64,000 nt of DNA from an uncultured Lachnospiraceae bacterium (GCA_934401915.1 CAKRSV010000011.1:1-64000); one strand, 5' to 3'; counted from the first letter of the stretch, positions 51,175 through 61,388 are shown. The notes: a model not told the origin generated them from the letters alone. A program made the numbers and translations.

Positions 51175-51224
51175 ATCGGGAAGAAATCACATCATATAAT
51201 GTTATTGTTTTCCAATGTTGATTT

Positions 51225-51572
51225 ATGAATATGCAGAAATTTATGAAGCTGATGGGCCCAGGCAGTGAAATTGATTTTTCTTTTATCTCAAAAGAATCGA
51301 TGAAAAATCAGTTCTGCACGGATCTCTACACCAAAGTAGGTGAGCATATTCAGGTTCCGGGGACAACTATCCATGTTTTTTACGCACTGAAAATGGGTGA
51401 GAAATATCGGCAGCGCTATGGACATTATTTGACCGAGCCTGTCTGGGACAGGGAAGCGATCATTTATGCAGATCTTGATATGAGTCTGGCTGCTACCTGC
51501 AAGATGGAGCATGACGCAGTAGGGCATTATGCACGCCCCGATGTCCTTGAGCTGAAGGTATATGAAAAATAG
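51225..51572 (+). pseudogene. Chimeric fragment: alpha/beta hydrolase end joined to nitrilase end
   Basis: 115 codons. Residues 1-66 (MGPGSEIDFSFISKESMKN, TIHVFYALKMGEKYRQRY) resemble the C-terminal part of an alpha/beta-fold hydrolase family. Residues 70-115 (EPVWDREAIIYADLDMSLAA, DAVGHYARPDVLELKVYEK) are the C-terminal end of a nitrilase, whose catalytic Glu-Lys-Cys are absent. A deletion that fused two decayed genes explains it best. There is no clear ribosome-binding site. Confidence 0.55.
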
Positions 51573-51636
51573 AGACTCACGAAAATGATATAATTGGGAA
51601 AAGAAATTGCCTTTGATGCCAGAAGAACTTCATTTA

Positions 51637-51665
51637 TTATGGCGCAGCTTAAAACTGCGCCATAA
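51637..51665. terminator. Hairpin terminator overlapping the rpe stop codon
   Basis: TTATGGCGCAG (51637-51647) and CTGCGCCATAA (51655-51665) form a perfect 11-bp stem. On the plus strand it is followed by ATTTTTC, a usable U tract. On the minus strand its first arm is the last four codons of rpe, with the TAA in the loop. Confidence 0.75.
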
Positions 51666-52317
51666 ATTTTTCAACATTTTCTTTGATGTTTCCACGAAAT
51701 ACTGCCGAACCGGCAACCACTACATTTGCACCGGCCTCCAGTACAACGTGTACGTTATCGGCGGTGATCCCACCGTCCACTTCAATGTCCAGCTTCGTCT
51801 GAAGCTCCTGCGCCATATGGCGAACCTGCCGGATCCGCTCTGTGGATTCCGGAATATATTTCTGTCCGCCAAACCCCGGCTCTACCGTCATAACCAGCAG
51901 CATATCCAGCTTTTCCAGATATTTTCTGACTGCCTCTATCGGCGTCTTGGGTTTGATCGCCATACCCGCGCGGCATCCCAGCGCATGGATCTGATCGATC
52001 ACTTCGTCTGCATCCTCTGTCGCCTCCAGGTGGAAGGTGATGCTGTCCGCACCGCAGGCCGCAAACTCTTTGACAAAGCGCTCCGGCTCCACGATCATCA
52101 GATGCACGTCAAATATTCTCTTCGTCACCTTCCGGATCGTCTCGATCACCGGCATACCAAAGGAGATCGAAGGAACGAACACGCCGTCCATCACATCGAT
52201 ATGGATGTACTGCGCTCCAGCTTCGTCTACCGCCCTGATCTGTTCCCCCAGGATTGAAAAATCCGCCGCAAGAATGGAAGGGGACAATATAATGCTAAGT
52301 TCTGTACTGTCAGACAT
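51649..52317 (-). CDS. rpe: Ribulose-phosphate 3-epimerase
   Basis: 222 residues, full length. Metal and catalytic residues are in place: LSPSILAADFS, HIDVMDGVFVPSISFG, VHLMIVEPER, MTVEPGFGGQKYIP and VDGGITADNV. It interconverts D-ribulose-5-phosphate and D-xylulose-5-phosphate. It lies downstream of the split transketolase and ara genes on the same strand, with a terminator between. Together they carry pentose carbon into glycolysis. Confidence 0.96.
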   Translation of the reverse strand: MSDSTELSIILSPSILAADFSILGEQIRAVDEAGAQYIHIDVMDGVFVPSISFGMPVIETIRKVTKRIFDVHLMIVEPERFVKEFAACGADSITFHLEATEDADEVIDQIHALGCRAGMAIKPKTPIEAVRKYLEKLDMLLVMTVEPGFGGQKYIPESTERIRQVRHMAQELQTKLDIEVDGGITADNVHVVLEAGANVVVAGSAVFRGNIKENVEKFMAQF

Positions 52318-52460
52318 TCTCTCATGCCTTTCTTAAAATCTTCGTGCCATGCTCCCGCGCTCTCTCCTTTTCGGAGAACCGGCAAACACTTTCCATGCCG
52401 GGCGCGGATACGCCTTAGTTAGACTATCATAACCGCACGCAAAAAACAAGTCCGCTCGCA

Positions 52461-52517
52461 TAAAAACAATGATAACCGGATACCGCACTCCGCCGGGGAG
52501 CCGGTTGTCCGGTTATC
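52461..52517 (-). terminator. Terminator of the transketolase genes
   Basis: On the minus strand GATAACCGGA and TCCGGTTATC form a perfect 10-bp stem with an internal GCCGG-rich loop, followed by ATTGTTTTTATG. It begins 22 bp after the transketolase C-terminal subunit stop codon and separates it from rpe. Confidence 0.82.
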
Positions 52518-52538
52518 CTATAAAATCTTTCAGGTTGT

Positions 52539-53480
52539 CTATTTAACGAAATCTTTTACCTTTGCATAAATGCCCTTGCCGTCCAGACCGTACTTCTCAA
52601 CAAGCGCTGCTGCCGGACCGGATTCGCCGAAGCAGTCCTGCATACCGATCTTGAGAACCGGCGTAGGCAGTTTCTCGGAAAGGCAGTCGCACACAGCGCT
52701 TCCCAGTCCGCCGATCACGGAATGTTCTTCCGCAGTCACCACTTTTCCGGTTTTCTTTGCGGATGCGAGCACCAGCTCTTCATCCAAAGGCTTGATCGTG
52801 TGAATATTGATCACCTCTGCGTTGATCCCGTCTGCTGCCAGCATTTCTGCTGCCTCTAAGGAAGCTGCAACCGTGATACCGCTCGCAATAATGGTTACGT
52901 CCTTACCTTCTTTTAACAGAACGCCTTTGCCAATCTCGAATTTGTAATCAGGCTTGTCATTGATCACCGGAACTGCTGCACGTCCGAAACGTAAGTAAAC
53001 AGGTCCTTCAAATTCGATAGCTGCCCTTACAGCCGCCTTTGCTTCTACATCATCAGAAGGAACGATAACGGTCATGCCCGGAATCGTTCTCATCAGCGCT
53101 ACATCCTCGTTGCACTGATGGGTTGCGCCATCCTCGCCTACCGTGATGCCGGCGTGCGTTGCGCCGATCTTCACATTCAGGTGCGGATATCCGATGGAAT
53201 TGCGGACCTGTTCGAAGTTACGTCCTGCCGCAAACATAGCGAAGGAGCTGATGAAAGGAATCTTACCGCAGGTTGCAAGTCCCGCAGCCACACCTGTCAT
53301 ATTACATTCCGCAATACCACAGTCGATGTGGCGGTCCGGAAACGCTTTCTTAAATACGCCGGTCTTGGTCGCTCCCGCAAGGTCTGCGTCGAGAACCACC
53401 AGGTTCGGATACTCGGCACCGCACTCGGCAAGCGCATTACCATAGCTTTCTCTTGTTGCGATCTTCTTTACCTCTGCCAT
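52539..53480 (-). CDS. Transketolase, C-terminal subunit
   Basis: 313 residues comprising the pyrimidine-binding and C-terminal domains of transketolase: TRESYGNALAECGAEYPNLVVLDADL, IAECNMTGVAAGLA with the catalytic Glu, THAGITVGEDGATHQCNEDVALMR, and a C-terminal domain (TVITAEEHSVIGGLG-like VVTAEEHSVIGGLGSAV). Together with the adjacent N-terminal subunit it forms a split transketolase, common in Clostridia and archaea. The start overlaps the N-terminal subunit stop by one base (TAATG). GGGAGG lies upstream. Confidence 0.95.
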   Translation of the reverse strand: MAEVKKIATRESYGNALAECGAEYPNLVVLDADLAGATKTGVFKKAFPDRHIDCGIAECNMTGVAAGLATCGKIPFISSFAMFAAGRNFEQVRNSIGYPHLNVKIGATHAGITVGEDGATHQCNEDVALMRTIPGMTVIVPSDDVEAKAAVRAAIEFEGPVYLRFGRAAVPVINDKPDYKFEIGKGVLLKEGKDVTIIASGITVAASLEAAEMLAADGINAEVINIHTIKPLDEELVLASAKKTGKVVTAEEHSVIGGLGSAVCDCLSEKLPTPVLKIGMQDCFGESGPAAALVEKYGLDGKGIYAKVKDFVK

Positions 53481-54319
53481 TAGTTTGCACCTCCCAATTC
53501 TGCGTCAATCTTTGCGAGATCTGCCATTGCGATAGCATACTCTTCGTCGTTAGGAGCCTTGCCGTGCCATCCGGCATTGTTCTCCATGAAGGAAACGCCT
53601 TTTCCCTTCACAGTCTTACAGATAATGGCGGTCGGCATACCTTTGGTTGCCTTTGCCTCTTTGAAAGCGGCGTCGATCTGGTCAAAATCGTTGCCGTCGA
53701 TATTGATCACATGGAAATTAAATGCTTCGAATTTCTTGTCGATCGGGTAAGGAGAGCATACGTCCTCGATCTTACCGTCGATCTGCAGTCCGTTGTTGTC
53801 AACGATCACTACCAGGTTGTCCAGCTTGCGGTGGCCTGCAAACATAGCTGCCTCCCAGACCTGTCCTTCCTGGATCTCACCATCGCCGAGAAGGGTGTAG
53901 GTTCTGTATTCTTTGCCATCCATCTTCGCTGCAAGTGCCATGCCGACTGCCGCCGAAATGCCCTGGCCGAGCGATCCGGAGGACATATCTACTCCCGGCG
54001 TCTCCTGCATACAGGGATGTCCCTGAAGATAGGAGCCAAGGTGGCGGAGCGTCTTTAAATCCTCCACCGGAAAATATCCTCTGTTTGCAAGTGCGGAATA
54101 AAGTCCCGGCGCTGTGTGTCCCTTGGACAGCACGAACCGATCCCTGTCTGCCATCTTAGGATTCTTAGGATCGATATTCATCTCCTCGAAATAAAGATAG
54201 GTAAAAATATCTGCTGCCGACAAAGATCCACCCGGATGTCCCGCCTTTGCACTATGTACTGCGGTCACGATACCTTTACGAACTTCATTAGCTGTTTTCT
54301 GTAGCTCTAACTTGTTCAT
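53480..54319 (-). CDS. Transketolase, N-terminal subunit
   Basis: 279 residues with the thiamine diphosphate domain: VHSAKAGHPGGSLSAADIFTYLYF, DRFVLSKGHTAPGLYSAL, GSLGQGISAAVGMALA and the TPP motif LLGDGEIQEGQVWEAAMFA...NN (GDG-N). It binds the diphosphate and metal of thiamine diphosphate, and the partner subunit completes the site. It transfers two-carbon units between pentose and triose/tetrose phosphates. TGGAGG precedes the ATG by 8 bases. Confidence 0.95.
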   Translation of the reverse strand: MNKLELQKTANEVRKGIVTAVHSAKAGHPGGSLSAADIFTYLYFEEMNIDPKNPKMADRDRFVLSKGHTAPGLYSALANRGYFPVEDLKTLRHLGSYLQGHPCMQETPGVDMSSGSLGQGISAAVGMALAAKMDGKEYRTYTLLGDGEIQEGQVWEAAMFAGHRKLDNLVVIVDNNGLQIDGKIEDVCSPYPIDKKFEAFNFHVINIDGNDFDQIDAAFKEAKATKGMPTAIICKTVKGKGVSFMENNAGWHGKAPNDEEYAIAMADLAKIDAELGGAN

Positions 54320-54485
54320 CGCTAACCTCCATGTCTGTTTTTGTTGATAGTCCTCTCCGTTTCGGAGTATTTCGATACTATATTACCATAACGTGCCCGA
54401 TAACACTACTGAAAAATTGCGCGTTTTCCATTTTTCTGTAACGGCTCCGCCACAGGATGATCTGTTACCGTTTCCCGGACAATTA

Positions 54486-55184
54486 TCATTTGCCCTGTCC
54501 GTAGTAGGCGTTTGCCCCGTGCTTTCTGTAGTAGTGTTTATCCTGAAGCTCCTGCGGCGCGGGCTGGATCCGTGCATTGATCGTCTCTGCGCGGTACGCC
54601 ATCTTTGCCACCTCTTCCAATACAACTGCATTGTGGACTGCTTCGTGCGCATCCTTTCCCCATGCAAAAGGTCCGTGGTTCTTGCACAGAACGGCCGGAA
54701 CAGCCGTAGGATCCTTCTGCATCCTCTGGAATTCGCTGACGATCAGAAGTCCCGTGTTCTTTTCATAAGCGTCCGCGATCTCCTCCGCGTTCAGACAGCG
54801 CACACACGGGATCTCCCCGTAAAAATAATCCGCATGAGTCGTGCCATAGCAGGGAATACTGCGCCCTGCCTGCGCCCAGCTCGTCGCGTAGGACGAATGG
54901 GTGTGCACCACGCCGCCGATCTCCTGATATGCCTTATACAGCTCCACATGCGTCGCCGTATCCGAGGAGGGGTTATACCGTCCCTCCACCTTATTGCCGT
55001 TCAGATCCACCAGGACCATATCGTCGGGGGTAAGTTTGTCATAGTCTACCCCGCTTGGCTTGATCGCAAAGATGCCGCTCTCGCGGTCGATCTCGCTGAC
55101 ATTTCCCCAGGTGAACGTTACCAGTCCATATTTCGGGAGAAGCATATTTGCCTCATAGACCCGTTTCTTTAACTCTTCTAACAT
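54486..55184 (-). CDS. araD: L-ribulose-5-phosphate 4-epimerase
   Basis: 232 residues of the class II aldolase fold. Substrate and zinc motifs: [38 protein letters not shown], the zinc His pair in [16 protein letters not shown], and the third His in [26 protein letters not shown]. It converts L-ribulose-5-phosphate to D-xylulose-5-phosphate, the last step of arabinose catabolism. It lies 78 bp downstream of the kinase gene. Confidence 0.95.
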   Translation of the reverse strand: MLEELKKRVYEANMLLPKYGLVTFTWGNVSEIDRESGIFAIKPSGVDYDKLTPDDMVLVDLNGNKVEGRYNPSSDTATHVELYKAYQEIGGVVHTHSSYATSWAQAGRSIPCYGTTHADYFYGEIPCVRCLNAEEIADAYEKNTGLLIVSEFQRMQKDPTAVPAVLCKNHGPFAWGKDAHEAVHNAVVLEEVAKMAYRAETINARIQPAPQELQDKHYYRKHGANAYYGQGK

Positions 55185-55262
55185 AAGCAGTCCCTCTTTT
55201 TATCTGTTTCCGGCTTCCGTTTCCGCCCCTCAAAAAGGCTTCGTTTCCGCCGCCCTGTTGCC

Positions 55263-56855
55263 CTACTGTAAATTCTCAACCGCCGCTCTCTCGATCGCAA
55301 GTCCGGCGCTGTAACGCTTCATAAATTCGTTGAAGCCTTCGACGTCCTTCGGATCCGGCGAGAGCTTCTCGCCCTTCTGTCCGGCAAATACCTTCTGGTC
55401 AAGGAAGTGTGCGAGGCTTTCTCCCTCTTCCTTGTGGATCATGTAGGACGCCAGCACAGCGATTCCCCATGCGCCGCCTTCTCCCGCAGTCGCCATCACG
55501 CTCACCGGCGCGTCGATGGCAGCCGCCAGAATACTCTGTCCAACGCCTTTTGTCTTAAACAGTCCGCCGTGTCCAAGGATCTCGTCTACCTGTACGTCCT
55601 CTTCCTTTAAAAGGATATCCAGTCCGGTCTTGAGCGCTCCCAGCGAGGTAAAGAGATGTACTCTCATAAAGTTCGCCAGGTTGAACTTCGCATCCGGCGT
55701 CCGCGCAAAGAGCGGTCTGCCCTCGTTGAAGCCGGTCACGTGCTCGCCGGAGAAATAGTTGTAGGCAAGCAGTCCGCCGCAATCCGCATCTCCTTCGAGC
55801 GCCTTGCGGTAAAGATTCCCGTACAGCTCGTTCATATCTACCTTCATACCCATCAGCTCGGAATATTCCTTAAAGAGATTTACCCAGGCGTTCAGGTCCG
55901 AGGTACAGTTATTGCAGTGCACCATCGCCACCAGACTTCCGTCCGGCGTTGTCACCAGGTCGATCTCGTCATGTACCTTTTTCAGCTCTTTCTCCAAAAC
56001 GATCATACCAAAGACGCTGGTTCCCGCAGAGACGTTACCGGTTCTCTGCGCCACGCTGTTTGTCGCCACCATTCCGGTTCCCGCATCTCCCTCGGGCGGG
56101 CAGAGCAGCGCTCCTGCCTGCAGCGTGCCTGTCGGATCTAACAGCTTCGCGCCTTCCTCGGTCAGTCTGCCGGCCTCCTCCCCTGCGGTGCACACTTCGG
56201 GAAGGATGTCTTTCAGCTTCCAGGAAAAGCCTCTGTGCTCGATCAGCTCGTCGAATGCCGTGATCATTTTTTCATGGAACTGTCCTGTCGCGACGTCGAT
56301 CGGGAACATACCGGACGCCTCTCCGACGCCGACCACCTTCCTGCCGGTCAGCTTCCAGTGGATGTAGCCTGCCAGCGTGATCACAAAGTCGAGATCCTTC
56401 ACATGATCTTCGTCGTTCATGATCGCCTGATAGAGGTGTGCGATCGTCCATCTCTGCGGGATATGATACTGGAAAAACTGCGTCAGCTTCACGGACGCTT
56501 CTTCCGTGATCGTATTTCTCCAGGTGCGGAAGGGAACCATCAGTTCATTTTCCTTGTTAAACGCCATATAGCCGTGCATCATTGCGCTGAATCCGATCGC
56601 GGCAATGTTTGTCAGCTTCTCTCCGTACTGTGCCTCTACGTCTGCCGCCAGCTTCTGATAACAATCCTGAAGCCCGCTCCAGATATCGTCCAGGCTGTAC
56701 GTCCAGATGCCGTTCTCCAGTCTGTTCTCCCAGTCGTGCGCCCCCGATGCGATCGGCTTGTTGTCCTCATCTACCAGGATCGCCTTGATCCTGGTAGAGC
56801 CAAACTCAATACCCAATACTGATTTTCCATTTGCAATACACTCTTTTGCTCCCAT
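55263..56855 (-). CDS. araB: FGGY-family kinase, probable L-ribulokinase
   Basis: 530 residues from the ATG at 56855 (AAGGAGG 5 bases upstream); a GTG five codons earlier is the start of the open frame. FGGY features: N-terminal phosphate loop [27 protein letters not shown], the catalytic Asp region [17 protein letters not shown], and [22 protein letters not shown] before the ATP-binding end. Its place between araA and araD supports L-ribulose as substrate. The sequence is diverged from Bacillus/E. coli AraB, so xylulokinase-type activity is an alternative. Confidence 0.85.
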   Translation of the reverse strand: MGAKECIANGKSVLGIEFGSTRIKAILVDEDNKPIASGAHDWENRLENGIWTYSLDDIWSGLQDCYQKLAADVEAQYGEKLTNIAAIGFSAMMHGYMAFNKENELMVPFRTWRNTITEEASVKLTQFFQYHIPQRWTIAHLYQAIMNDEDHVKDLDFVITLAGYIHWKLTGRKVVGVGEASGMFPIDVATGQFHEKMITAFDELIEHRGFSWKLKDILPEVCTAGEEAGRLTEEGAKLLDPTGTLQAGALLCPPEGDAGTGMVATNSVAQRTGNVSAGTSVFGMIVLEKELKKVHDEIDLVTTPDGSLVAMVHCNNCTSDLNAWVNLFKEYSELMGMKVDMNELYGNLYRKALEGDADCGGLLAYNYFSGEHVTGFNEGRPLFARTPDAKFNLANFMRVHLFTSLGALKTGLDILLKEEDVQVDEILGHGGLFKTKGVGQSILAAAIDAPVSVMATAGEGGAWGIAVLASYMIHKEEGESLAHFLDQKVFAGQKGEKLSPDPKDVEGFNEFMKRYSAGLAIERAAVENLQ

Positions 56856-56873
56856 AATACCCTCCTTCACTGC

Positions 56874-58361
56874 TTAGCGATATGCCGCCTCATTCCATCT
56901 AAGTTCGTTCTTGAAGTCGCGGATGTTCGTATTCCTGTCGATGACAACGCTCTCGATACCCATTGCTGCCGCCCAGTCCACCATCTGATCGACGCTCAGA
57001 TCATAAGAGAATGCCGTGTGATGCGCGCCTCCTGCCAGGATCCATGCCGTCGCACCGATCTCCAGATTCGGCTGCGGCGTCCAGAATGCGGTTCCTACCG
57101 GCAGCTTCGGCATGGGCTTCTCCACCTTCTTACAGTCTACTGCATTGATGAGCAGACGGAATCTCGTTCCCAGATCCACCAGCGAGCAGGCGATCGCCGG
57201 ACCGGTCTTGGATGTGAACACCAGTCTTGCCGGATCTTCTCTGTTTCCCATGGAGAGCGGGCATACCTTGATGCCGATCTCGCCATCGGCTACGGAAGGA
57301 CATACCTCCAGCATATGCGCCTGAAGGATTCCCTCTTTGCCGGGAACCAGATTGTAGGTGTAATCCTCCATCATGGAGGTTCCCTTCGCGTCTTTGATAT
57401 CGGCTGTCATCAGCTTCATCATGCGGACCATCGCAGCAACCTTCCAGTCGCCCTCTGCTCCGAAGCCGTAACCTTTTTCCATCAGTCTCTGGATCGCCAG
57501 TCCGGGAAGCTGCTTGAGTCCTCCAAGCATTCCGAAGTGCGTGACAACCGCATGATAATCGTTGTCAACTAGAAATTTCTCGATACCGATCTCCTGCTGT
57601 GCCTGTACGGCAACGTGTCTTCTGAACTCGTCCAGATCGCGGCCTTCGTCGATGATCCTGTATTTGCTGTAATACTCGTCTACCAGCGCGTTAACCTCTC
57701 CCTGCGGAACAGCGTCCACATACTCTACCAGATCATTGACGCAGTAGTGGTCGATCTCCCAGCCGAACTTGATCTGTGCCTCTACCTTATCGCCCTCGGT
57801 CACAGCTACGTTGTTCATATTGTCTCCGAAACGGCAGACACGGATATGAGAAGACTCGATCACGCCGAGCGCGGTTCTCATCCAGCTTCCGATCTGCTTC
57901 TGCACCTTCTCGTTTGCCCAGTGCCCTACAATGATCTTGCGCTCAATGCCCATACGGCTGACAATGTGGCCATACTCCCTGTCGCCGTGCGCCGACTGGT
58001 TCTCATTCATAAAGTCCATATCTATTGTATCATAAGGAATCTCTTCGTTGAACTGTGTATGCAGATGACACAGCGGTTTTTTATACTCCTTCAGGCCAAG
58101 GATCCACATCTTGGCGGGGGAGAAGGTGTGCATCCAGGTAATAACGCCGGCGCACTCCGGGTCGTTGTTCGCGTCGTTAAAGGTCTTGCGGATCGATGCC
58201 TGGCTGATCAGCGTCGGCTTCAGCACTACTTCAAACGGAAGATTTCCCGACTCGTTTAAGCCCTCTACGATCTTTGCCGAGTGCTCCGCAACCTTTCTGA
58301 GACATTCATCTCCGTATAAATCCTGTGATCCTGTGCAAAACCAAAATTTGTAGTTTTTCAT
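56874..58361 (-). CDS. araA: L-arabinose isomerase
   Basis: 495 residues from MKNYKFWFCTGSQDLYG, 8 bases after GGAGG. Family segments are clear: WMHTFSPAKMWILGL, LCHLHTQFNEEIPYDTIDMDFMN, GFGAEGDWKVAAMVR with a metal Glu, GTSMMEDYTYNL with the second Glu, and a C-terminal GGAHHTAFSY with the metal His. It converts L-arabinose to L-ribulose. It is first in the operon, 18 bp ahead of the kinase start, under the AraR-type sites at 58399-58476. Confidence 0.97.
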   Translation of the reverse strand: MKNYKFWFCTGSQDLYGDECLRKVAEHSAKIVEGLNESGNLPFEVVLKPTLISQASIRKTFNDANNDPECAGVITWMHTFSPAKMWILGLKEYKKPLCHLHTQFNEEIPYDTIDMDFMNENQSAHGDREYGHIVSRMGIERKIIVGHWANEKVQKQIGSWMRTALGVIESSHIRVCRFGDNMNNVAVTEGDKVEAQIKFGWEIDHYCVNDLVEYVDAVPQGEVNALVDEYYSKYRIIDEGRDLDEFRRHVAVQAQQEIGIEKFLVDNDYHAVVTHFGMLGGLKQLPGLAIQRLMEKGYGFGAEGDWKVAAMVRMMKLMTADIKDAKGTSMMEDYTYNLVPGKEGILQAHMLEVCPSVADGEIGIKVCPLSMGNREDPARLVFTSKTGPAIACSLVDLGTRFRLLINAVDCKKVEKPMPKLPVGTAFWTPQPNLEIGATAWILAGGAHHTAFSYDLSVDQMVDWAAAMGIESVVIDRNTNIRDFKNELRWNEAAYR

Positions 58362-58398
58362 GTCTTTCCCTCCATACCTGAGTTTTCTGTTACCACCA

Positions 58399-58476
58399 TA
58401 CAACTTTGCCGATAGAAAATACAACTTTATCTCTCTTCCCTTAAAATTTTACAGCTTGTACATACATGTCTACAAG
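58399..58476 (-). promoter_or_regulatory. araA promoter region with AraR-type sites
   Basis: On the minus strand a plausible promoter TTGTAG-18-TAAAAT overlaps the inverted repeat CTTGTA (58455-58460)/TACAAG (58471-58476), which resembles the TTGTACGTACAA core of Bacillus AraR boxes. Downstream, TACAACTTT occurs twice on the plus strand (58399-58407 and 58420-58428), 21 bp apart, two helical turns. These would place AraR on one face of the DNA in the leader. Confidence 0.6.
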
Positions 58477-58529
58477 TTGTACTATTCGTTTTTTTGAGGG
58501 ACTTTTTCTGCATCATCCGCCCTGCCGTC

Positions 58530-59609
58530 TCAGAGTTTATGCACCGAATTCCGGTACACGATCTCTGTCTCAAACTCGTAGTTTCCGTCAAAGGACGGAT
58601 CTTTCATCATGCGCAGCAGATTTTCTGCGGCACGCATCCCCAGATGTTCCATCGGATGCTTTGCCGAGGTGATCTTCACATCCCCCATCACGGAGAGATC
58701 TGAGTCGTCCACCCCCACGATAGACACGTCCTCCGGCACACGGATCCCGCCACCGCGCAGAACTTCGATCAGACCTGCCGCCACCTCGTCGTTGTAGCAC
58801 AGGACTGCGGTACAGTCGCCGAAGCGCTCCCGTATTTTCCCACTCAGCCGGTCAAGATGCTTTACGTCCTCCGTATCGATCCAGACAATGTGCGAATCCT
58901 CCAGTCTGAGTCCCGCCTCCATCATGGCGTCCAGATACCCGGCGTAGCGGAGCCTTCCCTGTCCGTCATCGTGCTTGAAGATCCCGCCGATCCTGCGATG
59001 CCCCATCGCTATCAGGTGCTTGGTCAGCTTTCTCCCCGCCATCCGGTCATTCATCGACACGTGGGGGAACTTGAACTGGGGATAATAGCTGTTGATGAAA
59101 AGGGTCGGGATCTTTCTTTTCCGGATCTCCTGATAAAGCGCCATATTCGGGTTTGGCAGACCGCTCTTGGTCGGCTCGACGATGATGCCGGACACCTCGT
59201 CTCTTGCCAGCAGCTCCTCCAGGATCGCCCGCTCCTTGTCGTTGCGGTTGTTTGTAAAGGAAAGCTGCACCGAATACCCCTCTTCCTGAAGCGCATCCTC
59301 GATTCCCCGGATCGTCTTAGGAAAGATATAGCTGTCCACATAGGTTGTGATCACCGAGACGCGCTTTCTCCTTGCGAGAGCCGCCAGCCGGTCGTCGTTG
59401 ATGTAGGTTCCGCTGCCCTGGATCCTGCGCAGAAGCCCTTCCCGCTCCAGCACGCCGATGGCGTGCCGCACCGTCTGTCTGCTGACGCCAAACATTTCAC
59501 CGAGCGTATTTTCCGAGTACATTTTCTGTCCTGGCTGCAGCTCTCCGCCCTTTATCTGTCCCTGGATCCAGTTGACCAGCTCCAGATATTTTGGTGTGGG
59601 ATTTCCCAT
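58530..59609 (-). CDS. araR: AraR-type GntR/LacI-family regulator
   Basis: 359 residues from MGNPTPKYLELVNWIQGQI, with GGAGAG upstream. A GntR-type winged helix (LGEMFGVSRQTVRHAIGVLEREGLLRRIQGSGTYI, about 30-65) is fused to a LacI/periplasmic-binding-type effector domain (VSVITTYVDSYIFPKTIRGIEDAL, NDRMAGRKLTKHLIAMGHRRIGG, VPEDVSIVGVDDSDLS). This fusion is diagnostic of AraR, the L-arabinose-responsive repressor. It lies directly upstream of araA on the same strand and downstream of the chemoreceptor gene. Confidence 0.92.
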   Translation of the reverse strand: MGNPTPKYLELVNWIQGQIKGGELQPGQKMYSENTLGEMFGVSRQTVRHAIGVLEREGLLRRIQGSGTYINDDRLAALARRKRVSVITTYVDSYIFPKTIRGIEDALQEEGYSVQLSFTNNRNDKERAILEELLARDEVSGIIVEPTKSGLPNPNMALYQEIRKRKIPTLFINSYYPQFKFPHVSMNDRMAGRKLTKHLIAMGHRRIGGIFKHDDGQGRLRYAGYLDAMMEAGLRLEDSHIVWIDTEDVKHLDRLSGKIRERFGDCTAVLCYNDEVAAGLIEVLRGGGIRVPEDVSIVGVDDSDLSVMGDVKITSAKHPMEHLGMRAAENLLRMMKDPSFDGNYEFETEIVYRNSVHKL

Positions 59610-59631
59610 ATTCTCTCCATTCCGGGCCCGC

Positions 59632-61350
59632 TCAGACGACAAAGCACGCCGTCTGCTCCGACAGGTTCTCGATCACCGCCGACACCTGCTCCAGGGCTCC
59701 GATTATCTCTTTCATATTCTCTGCGAGAGAAGCCGTGTCCGTCACTACCTCCATGACATGCTGCGTACTTTCCTGCACGTTGTCCGCTATCCCGTTGTTT
59801 GACTCGGTCACAGACTGCATCGTCCCTCTGATCTCTTCCATCCCCTCGCGGATTTCGCGCATCATATCATCCACTGCGACGGAATCGTTCAGATACTGCT
59901 CGCCGCTCTTTTCCAGCAGCTCGTAGTCTGGCAGGATCCTCTCTTTAATAAATTCTATCAGACCGTTCGCATCGTTGGCAAGGCGTCTGACAGCCTCCAC
60001 CACCTCCACCGAGATTTCCTGGATGTTGTTCGCCGTCTCCTTGGAGTTGTCTGCCAGCACGCGGATCTCCTCCGCAACGACCGCAAAGCCCCTTCCGGCC
60101 TCCCCCGCGCGCGCCGCCTCGATCGACGCGTTGAGAGCGAGAAGGTTCGTCTTGGATGCGATATTCAGGATATCCCCTGTCAGCAGATGGATATTTTCTA
60201 TCTTTTCACTGTCACTGATCGAGCCTTGCAGGGATGCGTCGAATTTCCGGATCATATCCCCCGCCGTATCCCGGCTTGTCTTTGCCATACTCTGCAGTTC
60301 TCTGGCGCGCTCCCGGATCTCCCCGGCATATGCCGTTCCGTCCGCCGCCTTCTGCGTCACGGCGCTTACCGCCTCCTGCGCGTGCGCCGTATTTTCGCTG
60401 ACGCACACCGCCGTAGCGGAAATCTCCTCCATGCCTGCTGCCAAATCTTCCATCGTGTGCGACGTCCGGTCTGCGTTCCGGTTCGTCTTTTCCACTACCG
60501 CATTGACGCTCTGCTGCTGCGTATCGATCTCCCTGCCGCATACCACGACGCCGCCGATCATATCCTGCAGCATATCCAGAAATTCATTGACGCCTCCGGC
60601 AAGCGTGGCTATCTCATCCTTTGTCCTGACCGGGATCCGCACGCTCAGATCGCCGTGTCCTTCATGGATATCCCGGATCAGCTTCTGTATGGTTCCCGCC
60701 ATGCGTCTTATCGGCACAACGAGGATCCTGTCTGCGATCAAAAGTACAGCTGCCGCCGCCGCGATCAAAAGGACGGACACCACCGCAATCCCGTTTTCTG
60801 CCTGCTGCGCCGTTTTCCGGAGCGCTTCCTTTCCCGTTCCCAGATTTTCCTCCGAAAAGCGAAGCAGCTTTTCCATATTCAGGGTGATGCTGTCGTTGAT
60901 CGTAAACAGATTGCTCGTCACAAGGACGTTCGCCGTCTCCTTGTCACCGCTCCGGCTCGCCTCGAGGATCTGATCTACCGTCTCGTCATAGCTTGTCAGC
61001 TTTCCCCTGACACTGTTATAGACCTCCAGCTCCTCCTGTGAGGTGATCTGACCCTCATACTGCTGCATCTGTTCCCACATGTCCGCCCTGGTCGCCGCGA
61101 TCTGTTCTGCGTTTTTGTCCATCACAGACGCCAGTCTGGTATTGATATGCGCGTACATCGCCGTATAGATTTCCAGATAATCCTCATAGATCCCGTGCAC
61201 CGTATCGATCTCTATCACTTCATTGTCCATAAAGCTCTGGCTCTGCGACGATATCTGACGGATACTGTTTCCCAGAAATACAAGAGCCGCCAGCGCAAGC
61301 GCCACCAGAAGCATGATCACAGATGCAAATTTTAACGCAATCTTTTTCAT
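59632..61350 (-). CDS. Methyl-accepting chemotaxis protein
   Basis: 572 residues. A first membrane helix ([19 protein letters not shown]) is followed by a ~165-residue helical outer domain of four-helix-bundle type. The second helix ([17 protein letters not shown], about 195-215), a HAMP region ([14 protein letters not shown]) and the signalling bundle come next, with the conserved tip [36 protein letters not shown]. No CheR-tethering pentapeptide is seen at the C-terminus. It is 22 bp upstream of the araR start and beside the sugar importer, suggesting pentose sensing; other che genes are not in the window. Confidence 0.92.
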   Translation of the reverse strand: MKKIALKFASVIMLLVALALAALVFLGNSIRQISSQSQSFMDNEVIEIDTVHGIYEDYLEIYTAMYAHINTRLASVMDKNAEQIAATRADMWEQMQQYEGQITSQEELEVYNSVRGKLTSYDETVDQILEASRSGDKETANVLVTSNLFTINDSITLNMEKLLRFSEENLGTGKEALRKTAQQAENGIAVVSVLLIAAAAAVLLIADRILVVPIRRMAGTIQKLIRDIHEGHGDLSVRIPVRTKDEIATLAGGVNEFLDMLQDMIGGVVVCGREIDTQQQSVNAVVEKTNRNADRTSHTMEDLAAGMEEISATAVCVSENTAHAQEAVSAVTQKAADGTAYAGEIRERARELQSMAKTSRDTAGDMIRKFDASLQGSISDSEKIENIHLLTGDILNIASKTNLLALNASIEAARAGEAGRGFAVVAEEIRVLADNSKETANNIQEISVEVVEAVRRLANDANGLIEFIKERILPDYELLEKSGEQYLNDSVAVDDMMREIREGMEEIRGTMQSVTESNNGIADNVQESTQHVMEVVTDTASLAENMKEIIGALEQVSAVIENLSEQTACFVV

Positions 61351-61388
61351 CTACTCTCTCCCACACAAACTATCCCTGTACTGTAAAT

